Shown here: piece after piece, positions 1 through 12,100 of the stretch | Position numbering within the stretch: the first letter of the stretch is position 1 | Layout of the letters: each line of letters begins with the position of its first letter | Origin: Scleroderma bovista | Lineage: Eukaryota > Basidiomycota > Agaricomycetes > Boletales > Sclerodermataceae | DNA length: 64,000 bases | Direction of reading: 5' to 3' | Assembly: GCA_037178675.1 (NCBI GenBank) | Contig: JAYMGJ010000555.1 | Location: 60,198 to 124,197, forward strand | Translations under genes and position numbers: made by a program | Notes under the pieces: model-generated | The model's database searches: none | The model's input: the letters and a program-made list of their open reading frames with translations, nothing else | Told to the model about the DNA's origin: nothing

Positions 1-535
1 AAGTTGTCGGCGATGTTCACCATGGTTGGCACAAGTCATCAACGAACTTTGCCTGGGACAATACAGGTGCTCAACTGGGAGCTCACTGTCTGGTGCAAGT
101 TGTTGACCGACTTCACCTTGTGGCTGTCCAGGGGCTCAGCTAGGAGCTCACTGTGGTCCACAGCATCAAGCTAGTTAAAGTGACACTTAGGGAGCTGGAG
201 TGCTGTCTGATGCATTGCTGCACACAGTGTGCTCACAGGGCTCATAACCTGTTGAAGCAATACCTATATATGTAGAGGAACTGCTACTCCAACTCACCTG
301 TTGGGTGGAGTGCACAACCAGAGATGGTAGCAGTAGCTGGTCAAGAGCTGCTCTATTATATAAGTGATGTATGCTGTTTATATACAACAAATAGTGTCAC
401 ATGTGACTGTGATGCGTGACATGTGACATGTAACATCTACTCTAAAGAGGACTATTACTAAGTCTACACTAATATGGGTCGCAGTCTTGTGCGCACTTCA
501 TTGACAGTTTACGCCAGGTGCATGTGCAACTTCAA
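1..535 (-). mobile_element. Copia-family LTR, cut by the window edge
   Basis: This stretch aligns almost base for base with 42482-43023, the sequence just upstream (minus strand) of the Copia gag gene, so it is another LTR of that family. Both copies contain a TATA-like TATATAA read on the minus strand and end at ACTTCAA, after which the two loci diverge. The left boundary lies outside the window. No internal Copia sequence follows it, so it is a solo LTR or the edge of a truncated element. Confidence 0.7.
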
Positions 536-1772
536 ACAGGCTATCGATCATTCAATGACAGAATCTCAAAATTGAAACAGGTCACTGGTCATGACCACCA
601 TGCTGTCCAGCACTACCTTATTGGTGCTGTAGCTGGGAGTGTCCCACACAGATTCCTCATTTCCATTCACACACTCCTTGATTTTCACTATCTTGCACAG
701 GTGCTGTCATTCATCACCCAATCCATTGACAGTGTCACTAGTGCCCTACAAGAGTTTCACGACCACAAGGAGGCTATCCGGGATCAGGGTGTGCAATATA
801 ACTGGCATATACCTAAGCTTGAGCTCCTGCAAAGCGTAGTCTCAAGCATCAGTCAATCCAGGGCAGTGATGCAGTGGTCAGCTGATGTTACTGAACATGC
901 CCACATCAGTGAAATCGAAGTTCTGGCTTGGTCAGGCAAACAACCAAAACTACTACAGTCAAATAACACATCATCTCAACCAGTTGGACAAGTGTTTCCA
1001 TTTTGACTTGGCAACTTACATTGCAGAGCATGTGGATCAAGTGGAGGCTCAAGATGATGGTTTTTCTGACTCTGACTCTGAAGAACATGAACCAGATGCC
1101 AAGAAGGACCACCTCTCTGAGTATCACACCCCAGTCTGTCAAACCCCCAACTATTTCTCTATCTCGTCTGCTCTCCTCCTTTGTGCAAAACCATCTGCTC
1201 CAAGACCATATCGCACATTTGTGACATCAACAACTGGATTCCATCTTGCCATCAAACCCTCACTGCAAGTGGGCATTGACAAGGCCGCCACCTTGTACCA
1301 ACTTCCTGACCTCAAGGATGCTATAACTACATTCTTCGCTAGTCAAGGTCTTCAACTTTGTGTTGATAGGCTCCAAGTGTGGCATAAGATCTGCATACAA
1401 CAGTTGGCATACCACAACAGGAAAAACCCCTTAGCGCTGCAGATGCTCTGTGCTGCCCCCCCTTCAAACACCAACCCATATGGACAGCATGACACAGTCA
1501 TCATCAGTCCACAGTCGCAGAGTGACTGGCTGGAGAGTGGATTAAGAGGTCATTCCGTGGCCCAGTTGTGGATAATCTTCCACCTTACGCACTCAGATCA
1601 TTTCCTCACTTATGTCCAGCACTTTACTGTTGCTGCTCACTCCAATCCCAGTCTGGTGACTGGCATGCATAAGTTGCAACAGGCGACAAGGAGGAATGGC
1701 AAGCATATTGGTTGTTATTTTACTTACCCAGATTCGATCACCAGCACATCTTATCTCAAACTTCGGCAATGA
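536..1772 (+). pseudogene. Plavaka-type transposase, C-terminal remnant
   Basis: Two overlapping reading frames (518-1006 and 885-1772) together give the end of a Plavaka-family DNA transposase. Family landmarks are LLDFHYLAQ, the segment YNWHIPKLELLQ, and a TEHAHISEIE stretch matching the conserved TExLHI region, followed by NQNYYSQI and LDKCFHFDLATYI. A one-base shift near position 940 is needed to pass from one frame to the other, so the copy is dead. The N-terminal catalytic part is missing, replaced by the LTR at 1-535. The acidic stretch near residue 65 of the second frame and the C-terminal variable region fit the family. Family assignment is from remembered motifs, not from a search. 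Confidence 0.6.
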
Positions 1773-1786
1773 AGCCCATTCTCATC

Positions 1787-2575
1787 TCACAAATTTGAGT
1801 AGCTATGAACTGACCAATGAATTCTGGCTAAACAAATATTGGACAAAAGAGTTGTACTATGCACTGTCTTCATCCTCTTCTGTCCATTGGTTTGTGCAGG
1901 CCCTTGCTTTGCACAATTCAATATGCATTGCATCAAGTGACCCTTTCTGATCATTGTCATCCTGGGAAGCACCATGAACCCTCCAGATCCACAAAAAGGT
2001 CTGGTGGCCTTCTGTGTCACTGTCCAGCATGACCATCATTGAACAAATATCCTCTGGTTTGAGGATGTGGAGAGATGTCTCCCACCAGTTTTATTCAGAA
2101 GTGGGGCAAGGGATGTGAGCGCAGCATGTACCACATGGTAGCATAGTGTTGTGGTGGAAATCTTAGCCTCAACACCTTTCAGTGTAGCATGAGCATGGGT
2201 ATTCAAACCCTGACCAGTGAGGTTTTGGTCCTTGAATTTCAGTAAGTAGGATCAATAACATAAAGTCTGCTGGAGGGAATGCAACACATCATGAGCTTGG
2301 GAATGACAAAGTTTCCATTCATGATTCATCAATGTTTTGTCACAGGTAGCATCTGCAGCTACAACTGCAGACAGTAAGCAGAGAGGATAGTCTTCTGGTT
2401 GGTCAGTTGCTATGTTTGTGGCATTGAGGCATTCACAAATAACACTGACAACTGGCATGTACAGCTGTTGAATTATTGTCCACGAATCTATACAGCACTG
2501 TAGCAAAATATGTTTCTGAAGTAAGGTCCCTTCCTGACAATCTGTGGGATGGTTTCCTAAGGAGGCCTTATCCAA
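1787..2575 (-). pseudogene. KDZ transposase, C-terminal remnant
   Basis: Minus-strand frames broken by stops and shifts match the tail of KDZ transposases. They contain a region like YMPVVSVICECLNA, then HEWKLCHSQAHDVLHSLQQ (the same place as LRQGQANDTLHEIR in the transposase at 29319-34034), then LKFKDQNLTGQGLNT, FLWIWRV and ELCKARACTNQWTEED (compare LREKAKRDRWTEE there). At least two frame changes are needed, so it is not functional. Bases 2188-2632 of this relic were copied to 29863-30305 between two TIR-element ends. Confidence 0.5.
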
Positions 2576-2634
2576 ACACAGATGGTGCCTGCCAATAGTA
2601 TGAGGTAGTTACATTACAAACAAACCAAAGGTAC

Positions 2635-3185
2635 TAGAGTTTAAAAGTCCAGTCCAGTCCGGTTTTTTTGCCTTTTTTGGAAGAGGACCGGACTGGACCG
2701 CTTTTGGAAGCCTGGGAATGGTTCATGGACCGCTTAAAGACTGGTCCAAAGTGGTTGCAACCGGTTTTCAAAAAGACCGGTCCAAAACTGCTAAAAAAAA
2801 CCAGTCCAAACCACTAAAAAACCGGTTTTTTTGCATTTTATTGATGTTTTTCACATCAAAGGTGTGTCAGATAGCATCTAAATACTATTTATAGACTGTA
2901 GTAATTATATACAAGTCATTATATATTTATTTGTGCCATATTTCATCCAAAAAGATCAGTTTTACACCCCTTAAGACCCACTGCAGGCCAAAATTAGCCT
3001 GTAATATAGGGGTTTTTATACCATATATGTATTGCTTACATAATGCGGTTGCAACCGGTTGCAACCAGTCTTTTTCATCATTCTCAAAAGTAGGCAACTG
3101 GCAACTGCAGTCCGGTTGCAACCAGTCCAGTCCAGTCCAGTTTCTGGTCTTTTTGCGGTCCTATGGACTGGACTTTTAAACTCTA
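2635..3185. mobile_element. 0.55-kb TIR element (hAT-like MITE)
   Basis: The element is bounded by inverted repeats beginning TAGAGTTTAAAAGTCCAG and ending with the complement. Inside are many CCAGTCC, CCGGTTTTTT and GGTTGCAACCGG motifs and no coding frame worth reporting. A near-identical full copy lies at 30307-30856 and a left-end piece at 29653-29862. The flanking octamers at this copy (AAAGGTAC and GTATTGAG) do not match. The 29653-30856 unit does have an 8-bp duplication, which together with the TAGAG terminus points to a hAT-type element. Confidence 0.75.
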
Positions 3186-3642
3186 GTATTGAGGGCCTTT
3201 ATAGGTTTGATGACGAAGATGATGCATCACTGGCAACAAAAGGTCTTGATGTGGTAAGTGGATGTGATGCATCACTTGGATCTTTTCTGATGCACTAGTC
3301 CCTTAGGCTGTTGGTAATATTTCAGAGCTTACGGAGTCCCACACATGCAATAATAAGAACAATCATGTGACAGTAAGTAATTTTGATGCATCATTCTCTC
3401 ATTATTCTCTCATACTGATGCACAAATTCCTAGCAATCTGTTGACACTGGCCCAACCTTGATGCAACAGTTCACAGCAACCCACATGTTGTGCACTCACA
3501 CCAGGTGTGTACTAATTCTCCATTGATGCACTGTTATTGATCTCATTCTGTAGCTCCCTGGTGTTGCATCATGTTTAGAAGAAAGGTCAACAGCAATATC
3601 ATCAGGAGAGGTAGGCTTGTGCAGCAATGATCAGTCCATAAG
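3186..3642. other. Gene-free spacer with repeated TGATGCA motif
   Basis: No coding frame is supported here. The heptamer TGATGCA or its complement recurs about eight times between 3216 and 3570, once as the palindrome GTGATGCATCAC near 3264. Clustering like this resembles the subterminal motif arrays of DNA transposons, but no TIR was found. Confidence 0.35.
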
Positions 3643-4460
3643 TGTAATGGTCTGACTTTTTATCTTATCTAATCTCTGATTAGATGTCATCTTATCTAGT
3701 GCATCTTATCTGTAGGTCTGTCTGGACCACAGCCTTGTGCTGTGCATGCTGTATCCCTTGATGTCATTAGCATAGCCTTACCACAGGATGGCAGCTGTGT
3801 TCACTGCCTCGTACAGCATGCAGCCTCATGGATAGCCTCACACAGGACACGTGTAGTATAGTATATATACCATTGCAATCCAGCACCCAGAGGCTCTCCA
3901 TTCAAGCTCTCTTTGGGTCTTCGCTCTAAGATCTCTAGTTCTATTCCTCCTCAGAGTCCCATGTGGTAGTTCTTTGGGTTGTCGCCCTTAGGGTTGTCTC
4001 ACTAGAGCTCGAATCTACCCATTCACACTTTGTCTACCACATGCTGTTCCCCAGCCTTATAAAGGGAGCTATACCCGGACTCCAGGGTTAAGGAGCTTTG
4101 TTTCAAACCTTTCATGTTCGTACACGGCTAGCCTTTAGTGCCATTCCCTGTAGCCCACTTGGGTTTGGGAGTTTCTAGTACCAGTTTGTTTACGTATCAT
4201 ACACCAGCCCAGGGTTGTGCCTGGTGTCTGTAGGGCAGCTCCCATTCAAGCGTGGTTCGCACTCACAAGGAGATTGAGCCGTAGTTACCCAGTAGTTCCT
4301 CCATCCATGGAGAGGTAGACCCATGATCTGCAGCCAGTGGCCATTTGTTTTCTGCATAGCTGTGCCACTGCCCTGACCCGGTGTGCACGACAGGCAAACA
4401 GAAGCTTATGCTTAGTTCATTGGAACACCTGTGGGGATCTAGTCCTGGTATAACCTTACA
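3643..4460 (+). mobile_element. 5' LTR of a degenerate Gypsy-type element
   Basis: The block starts TGTAATGG and ends CCTTACA, giving the short TGTAA/TTACA inverted ends expected of an LTR. It contains a TATATATACC promoter-like box near 3863, followed by pyrimidine-rich transcribed-leader sequence. It lies about 350 bases upstream of a gag-like frame. A matching 3' LTR was not found, so the boundaries are inferred from the termini only, and no primer-binding site was recognised. Confidence 0.5.
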
Positions 4461-4808
4461 TCTATGTTACCCTACCACTTAGTCACCATACATCCCTACG
4501 AATACTCCTTCAGTCAGGCAGGTCGCCTGACAGTTATCTATGATACCCGATACCCCCTTCCTCTCATGCCCGCTCAAGAAGCTGCCTGAGAAGCAGACTT
4601 CAAGAGGATTGAGCAGATGAACACCTCCTTCTGCTGCTACAACCTCATTGTCCACACCCTTGCAGACCTCTTCCTTGACAACCCCCGCTTCTATGTTGAA
4701 GCCAACCCTAACCTCCCACTCGCACACCACTGTATGTTTCGTGCTTCCCGTCTCCACCCTGCACGTCCCCAAGGAGCCTCCTACTCCTGCTACCACCCGT
4801 ATTAGGCA

Positions 4809-5798
4809 ATGGATCAGCAGCAGGGTGCCCTTCAGAATCTTTTCCTTCAGCTCATGCAGGGCCAAATCAACCTGCAGAACAGTATCCAGGCTGTTGCTGA
4901 TGCGCAGCAGGATCTCGGTGCCCCCACCAAAGGCAAAGCATGAGGTACTAAGAAGATTGTCGCTGAACCTGGGAATTATGATGGCTCCCCCCAGGTGTTC
5001 AGGGTATGGTGGAGCAAGATGAAGTTGTGGGTCTTTATGAACCAGAGGGCCAGTCTCCTTAAAAAGAATAGCGAGATCATGGCGGCCATCCTCTCTCGGT
5101 TCAAAGGACCTAAAGCTGGGTGTTGGGCCCAGGTTAAGTTGGAGTACTACATGGGCCCAAATGTCCAGTACCTGACTTGGGAGTTACAGGCAGAGATAAC
5201 TGGTTATTTCATGCCTGGCAACAATGCCGACTGGGCTAGGTCCCAGCTGTTGAAGTTGCACCAAGGGCCTCGTCAGCGAGTAGATGAGTTCCTTGCGACC
5301 TTTGAGTCGCTGAGGATAGAGAGTAACTGTCCTGATGCCTATGCTAGGAACTTGTTGGAAAGAGGCATGCAGAAGCAGGTCCTCCAACAAGTGTACCTGC
5401 TTGGCAAACCTCGGTTGACCTATCCTCGAGTTAGCCGCCTCAGTCAGGACCATCGGAAGAGCCCAGGAGCTCTTCTTGATTAATATGCAGGGTAATACCT
5501 GCTATTTCCAACAGGGCGGAAGCTCTTCTCCTTATGGAGTAACCCTGGGTGCTGGCACCCCAATGGATATTGTGCTGCTCAGCAGCAAAATCAGCAATGG
5601 AGTAAAGGGCTCCAATGCTACAATTGTCAGGGGTTTGGACACATCACTCATGAGTGTTTGCAACCGCGTCGCCCACAACAAGGGCAACCCTAGCAAACCT
5701 GGGCTGTACAGCCCCAAGCTGATGATGAACAAGTCAATGCCATTTGCGGTATGTCCTTCTCTGAAATGAGGGACTATTTCAAGAATTTAAAAGATTAG
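4809..5798 (+). pseudogene. Broken Gypsy gag
   Basis: One frame runs from ATG (MDQQQGALQNLF) to TAG at 5796. It encodes a retrotransposon Gag with a helical capsid region (LTWELQAEITGYFMPGNNAD, then LLKLHQGPRQRVDEFLATFE) and a CX2CX4HX4C zinc knuckle near 5616 (CYNC...GH....C). It ends SEMRDYFKNLKD. Three in-frame stops (about 4941, 5481 and 5493) break it. Protease and polymerase are absent: an unrelated LTR-derived block begins at about 5822. Confidence 0.7.
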
Positions 5799-5821
5799 AG
5801 AGTGAGGATACAATGGGCACC

Positions 5822-8514
5822 TGTCAAGTCCGGGTCTACTCTGGTAGGGGGTCCAGTCAAGTCTGGACGAAAGCGGATGAGAGGGGAGGTCAGAGGTTTG
5901 GGAAGAGGTTAGCCCGGGCCGGAGTTGCAACTGTTTGGATTCAATGACAAGGACAGTGAGCATTGATCCCTTGTGTAGGTTCCGGTCAGACAGAGATGGA
6001 GACAGAGACAGACAGAGGAACAGGAGTAGTGACTTAGATGATTTCAGACTGAGGTGTACAAGGTAAACTAGAGGGTACTTATACTAAGTAGAAACTAGGG
6101 TCAAGTACATACGGTGACAAGTAAACAACCTAATAGAGGACAAGGGATGACTGGAGTTAGGACTAGGTCAGGTCCAGTGAAAATACTACAAGGTCTAGGA
6201 TATATTGAGTTCATGGAGAACTCATGTCAAGGCAGGGGAGATGGTGAAGTGTAGTAAGAGTGAATGGGGTATAAACCAAGGGTCATACTTAATGGAAGGT
6301 TATCTGCACGTCCGTGACCGGAGCAAGTGATGAGCAACTGGAGTTGGGTTAGAGAGCTGCGATGTGACTGGAGTGACCGGTGTGAGTCAAAGTGTGGATT
6401 TGGGTCGGAGTAATAACCCAATCACAACACCAACAAAGGACTACAAAAATGTGCGAGTGATGGTTTACCTCCACGGTGTCCAGAGAGGATGTGCTGAGGA
6501 GGGGGGAAGAGGATCTACACCAACAGGGTGATGCAGACGATGATGCAGGATACTCCTGGGGTACAGGAGCAATAGATGATGAAGGGGATAGGGGTCTGGA
6601 CTCTTCCTAAAGCCTAGGAAGTGTCAAAGCGGGGATTGAGGTGACTGGGACTGAAGTAGCAATACTACACCTAGAGGTTGGTGCAGCAAAGGGGAAGAGA
6701 TGCCTCTGATGTCCAGAGGTGAGGAAGATAGACTGGTATGAAGCCTAGACTCCGCTTGAGCCTAGTAAAAAGAATAGATCTTGAATAACTTGGATAAACT
6801 TGACAATATTGAGCCTTTAGACCTTCACTGAAGCCTACAAGGACTCAAGGACTGAAGGGATACTGATTGAGAGAGTCTGAGAGAGGGATAATTTCGTGCA
6901 ATTGGGTCTTTTCACTGGGCTGAGCCCAGGGGTTTAAATACATGGGGGGGGCACAGCATTAAAGTACAAAAAGAGAAGGGAGTAAGCAGAATTTTTCAAG
7001 GACTGGTAAGGGATTGGTAAGAGCTTTGTAAGGGGTTTGTAAGCGATCAGTAAGCAAGGGATAAGCAGGAATGAGTAAGCATAGGAAGCATGAATAAGCT
7101 GCTGAGTAAAGGAATGAGTAAACTGCATGACAAGATTGATTGGTAAGGGAGTGAGTCATCAGCTGAGTAATATACCAAAAATGCGAAAGGGATAGAGTAA
7201 TACTGATGACAAGAGAGCATCAGTAAGCAAGGGATGAGTCACTGCACAGCAGAAGGAGTCATTGATGCACAGCCTAAGAAGTTTGATGGGGGGCTGTGTA
7301 CCATCAGGAATTTGATGGGACAACAATGGGGAAGATCTGAGATTAATAGGGGGATTGATCCGAGACAAAACAGCCACAAGAAGGGTACCAGGGGTCCAGA
7401 GGTCTTTTTGGGGGGTCAGCATACACTAAGGTATAGTGCATGTGTTCTAGCACCGCTGAAGCGCAACCATGGGCTCCCTTGACGAGCTCTCTTCTAGGAA
7501 AGAACGAGAGAGGGTTCTTCTTCCTAATAGCACTATAAAGTGGGGAAATAACTGTCATGGTGCTGGGGGACATCGTCTGAAAGTAGGGAAGCGGATCTAG
7601 TATTGAATTCGACGCATCCAGGGAAGCGAGACAAACGACAGAGGAAGATGGACATGGCAAGTATCTGGGAGGAAGGGACCATAGTCTGAGGGCTCAGGGG
7701 ACACAGAGACAACCAGAGAAGTCTTCTCAAGCTTGACAATAGACCTAAGATGACCAAAGTACATCCTTGACGCAGGACTGACGAGGAGAACACACTGACC
7801 GAGAACGAGAGGGACTGAGGGAGCAAGCTGGGAAGATATGTGCCAGGCAGTGCACGGGAACTCTGGGAGAGGCTGTCCTAAGAGCAGGACATAGTGGAGA
7901 TCTGCAGCAATAGCGGAGAAATGATCCAGAGAAAATACAGACTCCATAGTGAGTGATGAAGTGAACGTCTGGATTGTGGGGGGAATATCTCTGTGTGAAA
8001 TGAACGGATTTGCGTCGAAACTTGACAGGCAGATAGACCACGTTCTAGGCTCTCTGACGGTATAGTCACATGCCTGATAGCTTCAGAAATGACAGAGCTA
8101 TTCAAAATATCAGAATGCCGGCACTGGGTGCCTAAAAATGACATTTGGGTGCTAAAAATCATTTCTTCTCTTTCTCCTTCGTTTCTCCATCAATTCTTCG
8201 GCTTCTTTGATCGTTCTGGTATGGGAGTTGGACTGCAGACGTGTGCATTCCTTTCTCATACCACAATTGACGTTATTCCTTCAGTTTCTTCTGCTTCTTG
8301 GCGGTTCTCATGCGATAGATGACTGTCTGCATTGGCATTCATCTCTTGCATCAGGATAGTCTTCTTGTGCGATAGATGGCTATGATGAGGGTCCGTCGTG
8401 CTTATCCTTCACATAAGGATCATTCAATATAGGCATTATCTTCCATGTTCACTGTACCAAACCTGTTTGGTGCGTGACACCGGATAAGATCTGGAGTTGG
8501 ACATGGTTGTTACA
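5822..8514 (-). mobile_element. LTR-derived block, minus strand
   Basis: Read on the minus strand, the right boundary is typical of the 3' end of a Gypsy element: a polypurine run (AAGGGGGGGATAC) followed by TGTAACAACCATG at 8514. The left boundary ends GGACTTGACA at 5822. Between them, 5980-6140 matches 11749-11900 (including a TATAA box and leader) and 6380-6570 matches 39988-40160. Relative to that copy these two segments are in a rearranged order. The block is long (2.7 kb) for one LTR, so it may be two pieces. A 116-residue open frame at 7597-7947 (minus) has no recognised family. About 7000-7230 is unusually rich in GTAAG. Confidence 0.45.
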
Positions 8515-8642
8515 GTATCCCCCCCTTAGGGGCCAAACCCATGAGGCCCCAATGAGGCTGTCATGTGGTTGCCTAGAAACAATGCAGAGTCCGGAGTGAT
8601 TGTCTGAGTACGGAATCTGGATCTATAAAGATCAGACTGGTT

Positions 8643-11345
8643 TTGCCTTTACCCCCAATTTACTGCCATCTAAGAATGTCTGCCACTGCCAAGTCCACCA
8701 CCCCCACTGCCCCTATAGAAAGGTGGTGGTCTGCACAGGGAAGGTCTAGCCTGGGAGAAGGGAGAAGGAGCTGTAGGATAACCTCAGTATGCTGGCAAGC
8801 TACTGTTATATTAGTATATACCTGTAGGGTAACTACAAGGTATCAGTAAGTATGTGTGTGGTGGTTAGTAGATGGTACTCACCCTCAGTATGCTGGCAAG
8901 CTACTGAGGGACTATGGTAATAGACTCTACTGTATGTGCGCTTTATGCTTATGTAAGTAAGTAAACAAACCATAACAGTTCTGTTTATCTCCAACAGCCC
9001 CTTCTGTGGTCGAGTCCAAGGACTGGACCAAGGCTGCAACACCAGAGTTGCAATCCAGCAGCGAAGATGAGTTGGACGTCCTCAACACCAAAGCGAAGGA
9101 GCGCCATCGACGTAACGAAGCCAAAGCCCCACATCAAGACATCTTTTGCTTGTGTGCAACAGGTTAGTGGTCAATCAGGCGCCAACTTGGTGTGCAATTC
9201 TTCGCATCCTCAAAAGTCTACACACTGACAATAATGTCAGCCTAGTCAGAGCTTACAGGAACCTGCAACTCTCGACGGAGTGCCTCCACCTACATATCAA
9301 GTGGCTATTCAAGGTTCTCGTTATGGCTTTCATCTTGACTCAGAACAAAACAATACCAATGCGGTTTGTTTGGACAGCTGCACAACGTCGCTGTTGCACA
9401 TGTCTGTCGCATCTTCTGTCGCTTTTACATCTCATGGAGGATCTGTTATCACTGCATCCCGTGGAGGAACCGTGCCCCCAACGTCTTGCAGAGGATCTAC
9501 TGTTGCAAGCTTTCACGGGGGATCTGCTGCCCCAAGTTCTCGTGTGGGATCTGCTGTCCCAAGTTCTCGCATGGGATCTTCTGTCTCAAGTTCTTGCGGG
9601 GGATCTGTTGTCCCAAGTTCTCACAGGGGACCTACTCCACCAAGTTCTCAGAGCGGGTCTGTTCCAGTCTCTCGCAGCACATCCACTGGCAAAGTCTCTG
9701 GTTTGTGAAATGAATTGTTAATGGCTGATGGCACACTCCCTAGGTCACAGTATTTGTCGGGTCTACCCCCGATGACGATGCACATCCCCCAGGAGCGTCC
9801 CATTTCCCCTGCACTGCCTTCAGTCGGATATAATTCAGACGAGCAGGAAAGCCAGCTACTGGACGAGTACTACCATGGACGTGCAACAATCAATGACGAT
9901 GATGTTCCTTTTGAAAGTACCCAGTGCCCACGGTTCAGTGATGGTATCATAAGTATTCACTATGGCTCTCCCCTGTTCCCCTCTGCTATCTGATATTTGA
10001 CTGAGCAGGATCCTGACATTGATGAAGTATCTCCCAATGAAGATGACAGAGCGGCAGCAAGCTTGATTCAAAATCATTGGCACACAGGTGGGCAATTGGC
10101 CATGATCAAGTTACTCACACCTACCCCACCTCATCCTGTAGAACGTCATTCACAACAGCCACACAACTCTTATTGTTTTCCTGACCGTAGTGTCCCTTCC
10201 CCCCCAATTGGTAAGCAGTACTGTTTACATAGAACGTTGCTAACTTTATTTGGTCAGATCCTATACTACTTGCAGAGGATGCGCGCACCCAAACCAATGT
10301 GGTCAAGGAGCACCACCGCCGAAATCGTTTCTCTCATGCTCCAGATCCTCAACAACTATGTGACATTCAACAACGACACTATCCCGACTGTTCTTCAGTT
10401 CCATGTGATGTGCTGAATGTTTCATCTTCTAACATAGAACACGCTGCCCAAGATGTTGTGGAACAAGGGCCGATCCCGCCTGGTGAACTAAGTGGTCCTG
10501 CAACGAAATTCTGCTCGTATCCTTACAAATTCTGTGAAGTTATTGAGCGAGCCAAGCAGCTTGCACATTGTGGTGGCGCTACAGATCCCTTCCCCAGCCG
10601 AGCGTGGTTCATAGATGAGAAGAGCACTGTTTATATCACTGAAGCGATTGCTGAACAGGAGGAAAAGGGCATCATCATTCCGCCCGGTGAGCGTCATGCT
10701 GCTTCAATGAACTGCACTTCCTGACAACAGACAGGATACTGGCCACAGTATTGCCAAGAACTTGGCACTCTGGTTCGTTTTTTTACTTTCTTATCACCTG
10801 CACTCATATTTGACAGCTCTGGGAGGCACTGGGGATGTGGCGATCAACCCTCAAAGCCAAGGCTCGTGAATATGTCATTCAGCACTATCCTTTGGGTGGC
10901 CATTGATCGGGTGAAGAAAACTTGGCAACTGCACAAGCGCTTGTCCGTGGTGCAATGTTTGTTAGAGACGGTGTCGACACAGACGTCTGTCCTCCTATGT
11001 TTCACATCACATGCACTAACTAAGATTTATTTTACAGGGAACAACAAGGAATATGGCATCTCCGGCTCTGGCTGGTCTAATTGTGGAATTTTTCTACACT
11101 GGATCCTCTGCACTGTGCTCTTTTTCAGGAAATGTTTTCCTGGGAGGTCCCAAAGACCATTGTTTGCCTCACTCCAACAGCAGTATATGGTCATGGGAGT
11201 TCGACAGGACCACCATTTCGAATCTGGCACTTACTTGCAAGTCTTCATGCAGCTCATGGGCATGCAAGCCAGAATTGACGCCAATCCCAAGCATGCCACA
11301 ATGACTCATGCACTTAGGGTTGGTTGGGCAACTACTGGGAGGTGA
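8643..11345 (+). pseudogene. Decayed DUF6532-family gene
   Basis: Several plus-strand segments separated by intron-like sequence resemble the repeat-associated DUF6532 proteins of basidiomycetes. The N-terminal part (about 8674-9162) reads MSATAKSTTPTAPIERWWSA and, after an AG acceptor near 8997, a Lys/Arg/Glu-rich segment. The middle (9280-9708) is a Ser/Gly repeat with a recurring GGS-PSS-R unit. The C-terminal domain (about 10840-11345) has KAREYVIQHYPLGG, EENLATAQALVRGAMF, LIVEFFYTG and, in another frame, LMGMQARIDANPKHA and ALRVGWATTGR. In-frame stops and frame changes (for example after PLGG and at 9706) indicate a pseudogene. Function of the family is unknown. Confidence 0.5.
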
Positions 11346-11748
11346 GTACTTGTGTTTTCCCACTGCATCGCCTTATTTATTGTGCAGTGCCTTGCTTGAT
11401 GATGGCAATATGATTATCAGTGACGAGGATGATTTTGGCGTAGTTCTCGATTAGGATTAGTGCGGATCTTTTGTTGCACTGTTTTATCCGAACCATTTGT
11501 TTGTAGTAATATGATATTCTGTGCAATATCATACATGGTTTTACATTTCTGTGCAGCCTGTGTGGTTTTCTTGGCAATGACTGTACAGTATAGGTGCATG
11601 CTATCAAACCACCACTATACAGTACTAAAGTGAGAATGATTGGCTTGTACAACCCTCTAGAGCTCTGTACCTTTCTGTGGAGTCTGTGACTCTGTACAAG
11701 TCTGTGTAAGGTCTGTACAGAAGAGGGATGTTTTGCTGATGTTGTCTG
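11346..11748. other. Gene-free spacer
   Basis: About 400 bases between the DUF6532 remnant and the LTR fragment. Repeated TCTGTAC words occur near 11660-11720. No coding frame or repeat family was recognised. Confidence 0.4.
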
Positions 11749-11902
11749 CTATTAGGTTGTTTACTTGTCACTGTATGTACTTGACCCTAGTTTCTACTTA
11801 GTATAAATACCCTCTAGTTTACCTTGTACACCTCAGTCTGAAATCAACTTAGTCACTACTCCAGTCTCTGTCTCTGTCTCCTTCTCCGTCATCGTCGAGC
11901 CC
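11749..11902 (+). mobile_element. Left half of an LTR split by the giant transposon
   Basis: The sequence TTGTTTACTTGTCAC, the TATAAATACCC promoter box and the following leader match 5980-6140 (reverse complement). The same LTR resumes at 39801 on the far side of the giant element, where ACCAGAACCTACGCAAGGGAT corresponds to the next part of the minus-strand copy. The giant transposon therefore landed inside this LTR. Confidence 0.6.
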
Positions 11903-12100
11903 ATGCACCTACTTAGGCCGTCTTACACGGCCACCCCAGGGTGAAAATCAGCCGAGTATGACGGGCCAGCGGACAGAGGGCCCTGGATGAGTTGTTATCG
12001 GTTTGTACGGGTTGGCTAGCTACTAGGATATTGTTGCAATGTGTGAGGATGGGCTAGGGTGTCAATTAAGGGGAGGGTATATAGATCAAATTAAATATTA
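11903..12100. repeat. Left terminal inverted repeat
   Basis: Reverse complement of 39605-39800 with substitutions and small gaps. The first 12 bases are identical. Shared internal blocks include ACACGG, AGGGTGAAAATC and ACGGGCCAGCGGA. The inner edge is gradual, so the end coordinate is approximate. Confidence 0.7.

Noticed and set aside
4479..5022. Frames on both strands upstream of the broken gag
   Set aside because: They overlap LTR leader and gag in other frames. The true gag frame starts at 4809.
7159..8162. Cluster of overlapping minus-strand open frames in the LTR-derived block
   Set aside because: No frame has a recognised domain, introns or coding texture strong enough to call a gene; kept only as a note.
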